In this document: one piece after another, positions 63,630-64,000 of the stretch | Layout: each line of letters opens with the position of its first letter | How positions within the stretch are numbered: position 1 is the stretch's first letter | DNA from: JAISFI01 sp031552335 | GTDB taxonomy: Bacteria > Bacteroidota > Bacteroidia > Bacteroidales > Azobacteroidaceae | Direction of reading: 5' to 3' | Length of the DNA stretch: 64,000 bases | NCBI GenBank assembly: GCA_031552335.1 | Contig: JAVBMQ010000124.1 | Coordinates: 1 to 64,000 of the forward strand | The notes under the pieces: generated by a model | The model's database searches: none | Told to the model about the DNA's origin: nothing | What the model saw: only the letters and a program-made list of their open reading frames with translations | Translations under genes and position numbers: made by a program

Positions 63630-64000
63630 TTAGCTAATCATAAACCAATTCATATCTTGTTGGGAGCGTTTTTTTAGTTCATGGACATACACCTGGTGCT
63701 CGGGTCTTTCAAGCAACGGATCTTCTTCCAGTAGTTCCCTTGCCAGGTCACGGGCAAAACTAAGGATTTGTCCGTCACGGGCAATATCTGCAATTCTGAG
63801 ATTGAAGGCAGTGCCGCTTTGTTGGGTACCGTCAATATCTCCGGGTCCGCGGAGTTTGAGATCTTCTTCGGCAATGATAAAACCGTCGTTGGTCTCTGTC
63901 ATGATTGCTAAACGCTTCCGGGTATTTTCTGCTAATTCATAACCTGTAAGGAGGATACAATAAGATTGGTCTGCACCTCTTCCTACTCGTCCCCTTAGCT
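63630..64000 (-). CDS. recG: ATP-dependent DNA helicase RecG, C-terminal fragment
   Basis: About 123 residues are visible; the gene starts beyond the window. The first visible residues read LRGRVGRGADQSYCILL, the helicase motif VI region, followed by TNDGFIIAEEDLKLRGPGDIDGTQQSG, which is characteristic of RecG, and the C-terminal wedge-associated helix region. RecG reverses and remodels stalled replication forks and Holliday junctions. Confidence 0.95.
   Translation of the reverse strand, partial: LRGRVGRGADQSYCILLTGYELAENTRKRLAIMTETNDGFIIAEEDLKLRGPGDIDGTQQSGTAFNLRIADIARDGQILSFARDLARELLEEDPLLERPEHQVYVHELKKRSQQDMNWFMIS

Overview
The window is a chromosomal segment of a Bacteroidota bacterium, almost certainly order Bacteroidales. 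The evidence is an AT-rich genome, Bacteroides-type promoters (TTTG, 19 nt, TAnnTTTG), a hybrid two-component system (HTCS), AraC-type regulators with periplasmic propellers, many Bacteroidota-style secreted glycoside hydrolases and type IX secretion (T9SS) C-terminal signals. A conserved housekeeping block (folE, SPOR protein, tpiA, DoxX protein, DUF1599, M23-LysM, ndk, CNNM/CorC protein, recG) closes the window. The T9SS-type tails suggest a genus other than a typical gut Bacteroides, but I cannot name the species.

Layout. (1) 1-10.7 kb looks like a xylose/glucuronoxylan module: the end of xylA, a XylE-type symporter, a secreted protein with two GH43 domains behind a consensus promoter, a TonB-receptor-like barrel, and on the minus strand a GH115 alpha-glucuronidase followed by a D-mannonate oxidoreductase-like SDR. 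(2) 11.1-41.1 kb is a carbohydrate-active island with no SusC/SusD pair. It holds an outer-membrane protein, a membrane-anchored propeller-AraC regulator, an operon of two large secreted beta-trefoil/LamG proteins plus a 92-aa membrane protein, a GH28-like beta-helix enzyme, an MFS permease, a heparinase II/III-type lyase with a GH43 and a LamG/T9SS protein, an alginate-lyase-family protein, a GH88 hydrolase, a truncated beta-lactamase-family gene, a GH97 and a modular GH43_24-like protein. Lyase plus unsaturated-uronyl hydrolase plus galactanase-like GH43 suggests a uronate-bearing polysaccharide such as type II arabinogalactan; this is inference. (3) 41.2-52.1 kb is regulatory: a full HTCS, a second propeller-AraC regulator, and a TPR histidine kinase with an NtrC-like response regulator whose GAFTGA loop is degenerate. 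(4) 52.4-56.6 kb carries an MG2/plug-type surface protein and an M28 peptidase. (5) 56.6-64 kb is the minus-strand housekeeping block.

Non-coding DNA is unusual. Five gaps (33.5, 35.4, 37.8, 52.1 and 57.7 kb) hold members of a mosaic family of nested palindromes built from shared modules; one sits at the break point of the truncated beta-lactamase-family gene. There are also inverted tandem arrays of 7-nt units, a perfect 41-bp inverted repeat with a diverged copy elsewhere, a 57-bp dispersed repeat in two gaps, a perfect 34-bp palindrome and several rho-independent terminators. No rRNA, tRNA, CRISPR array, transposase or phage gene was recognised.
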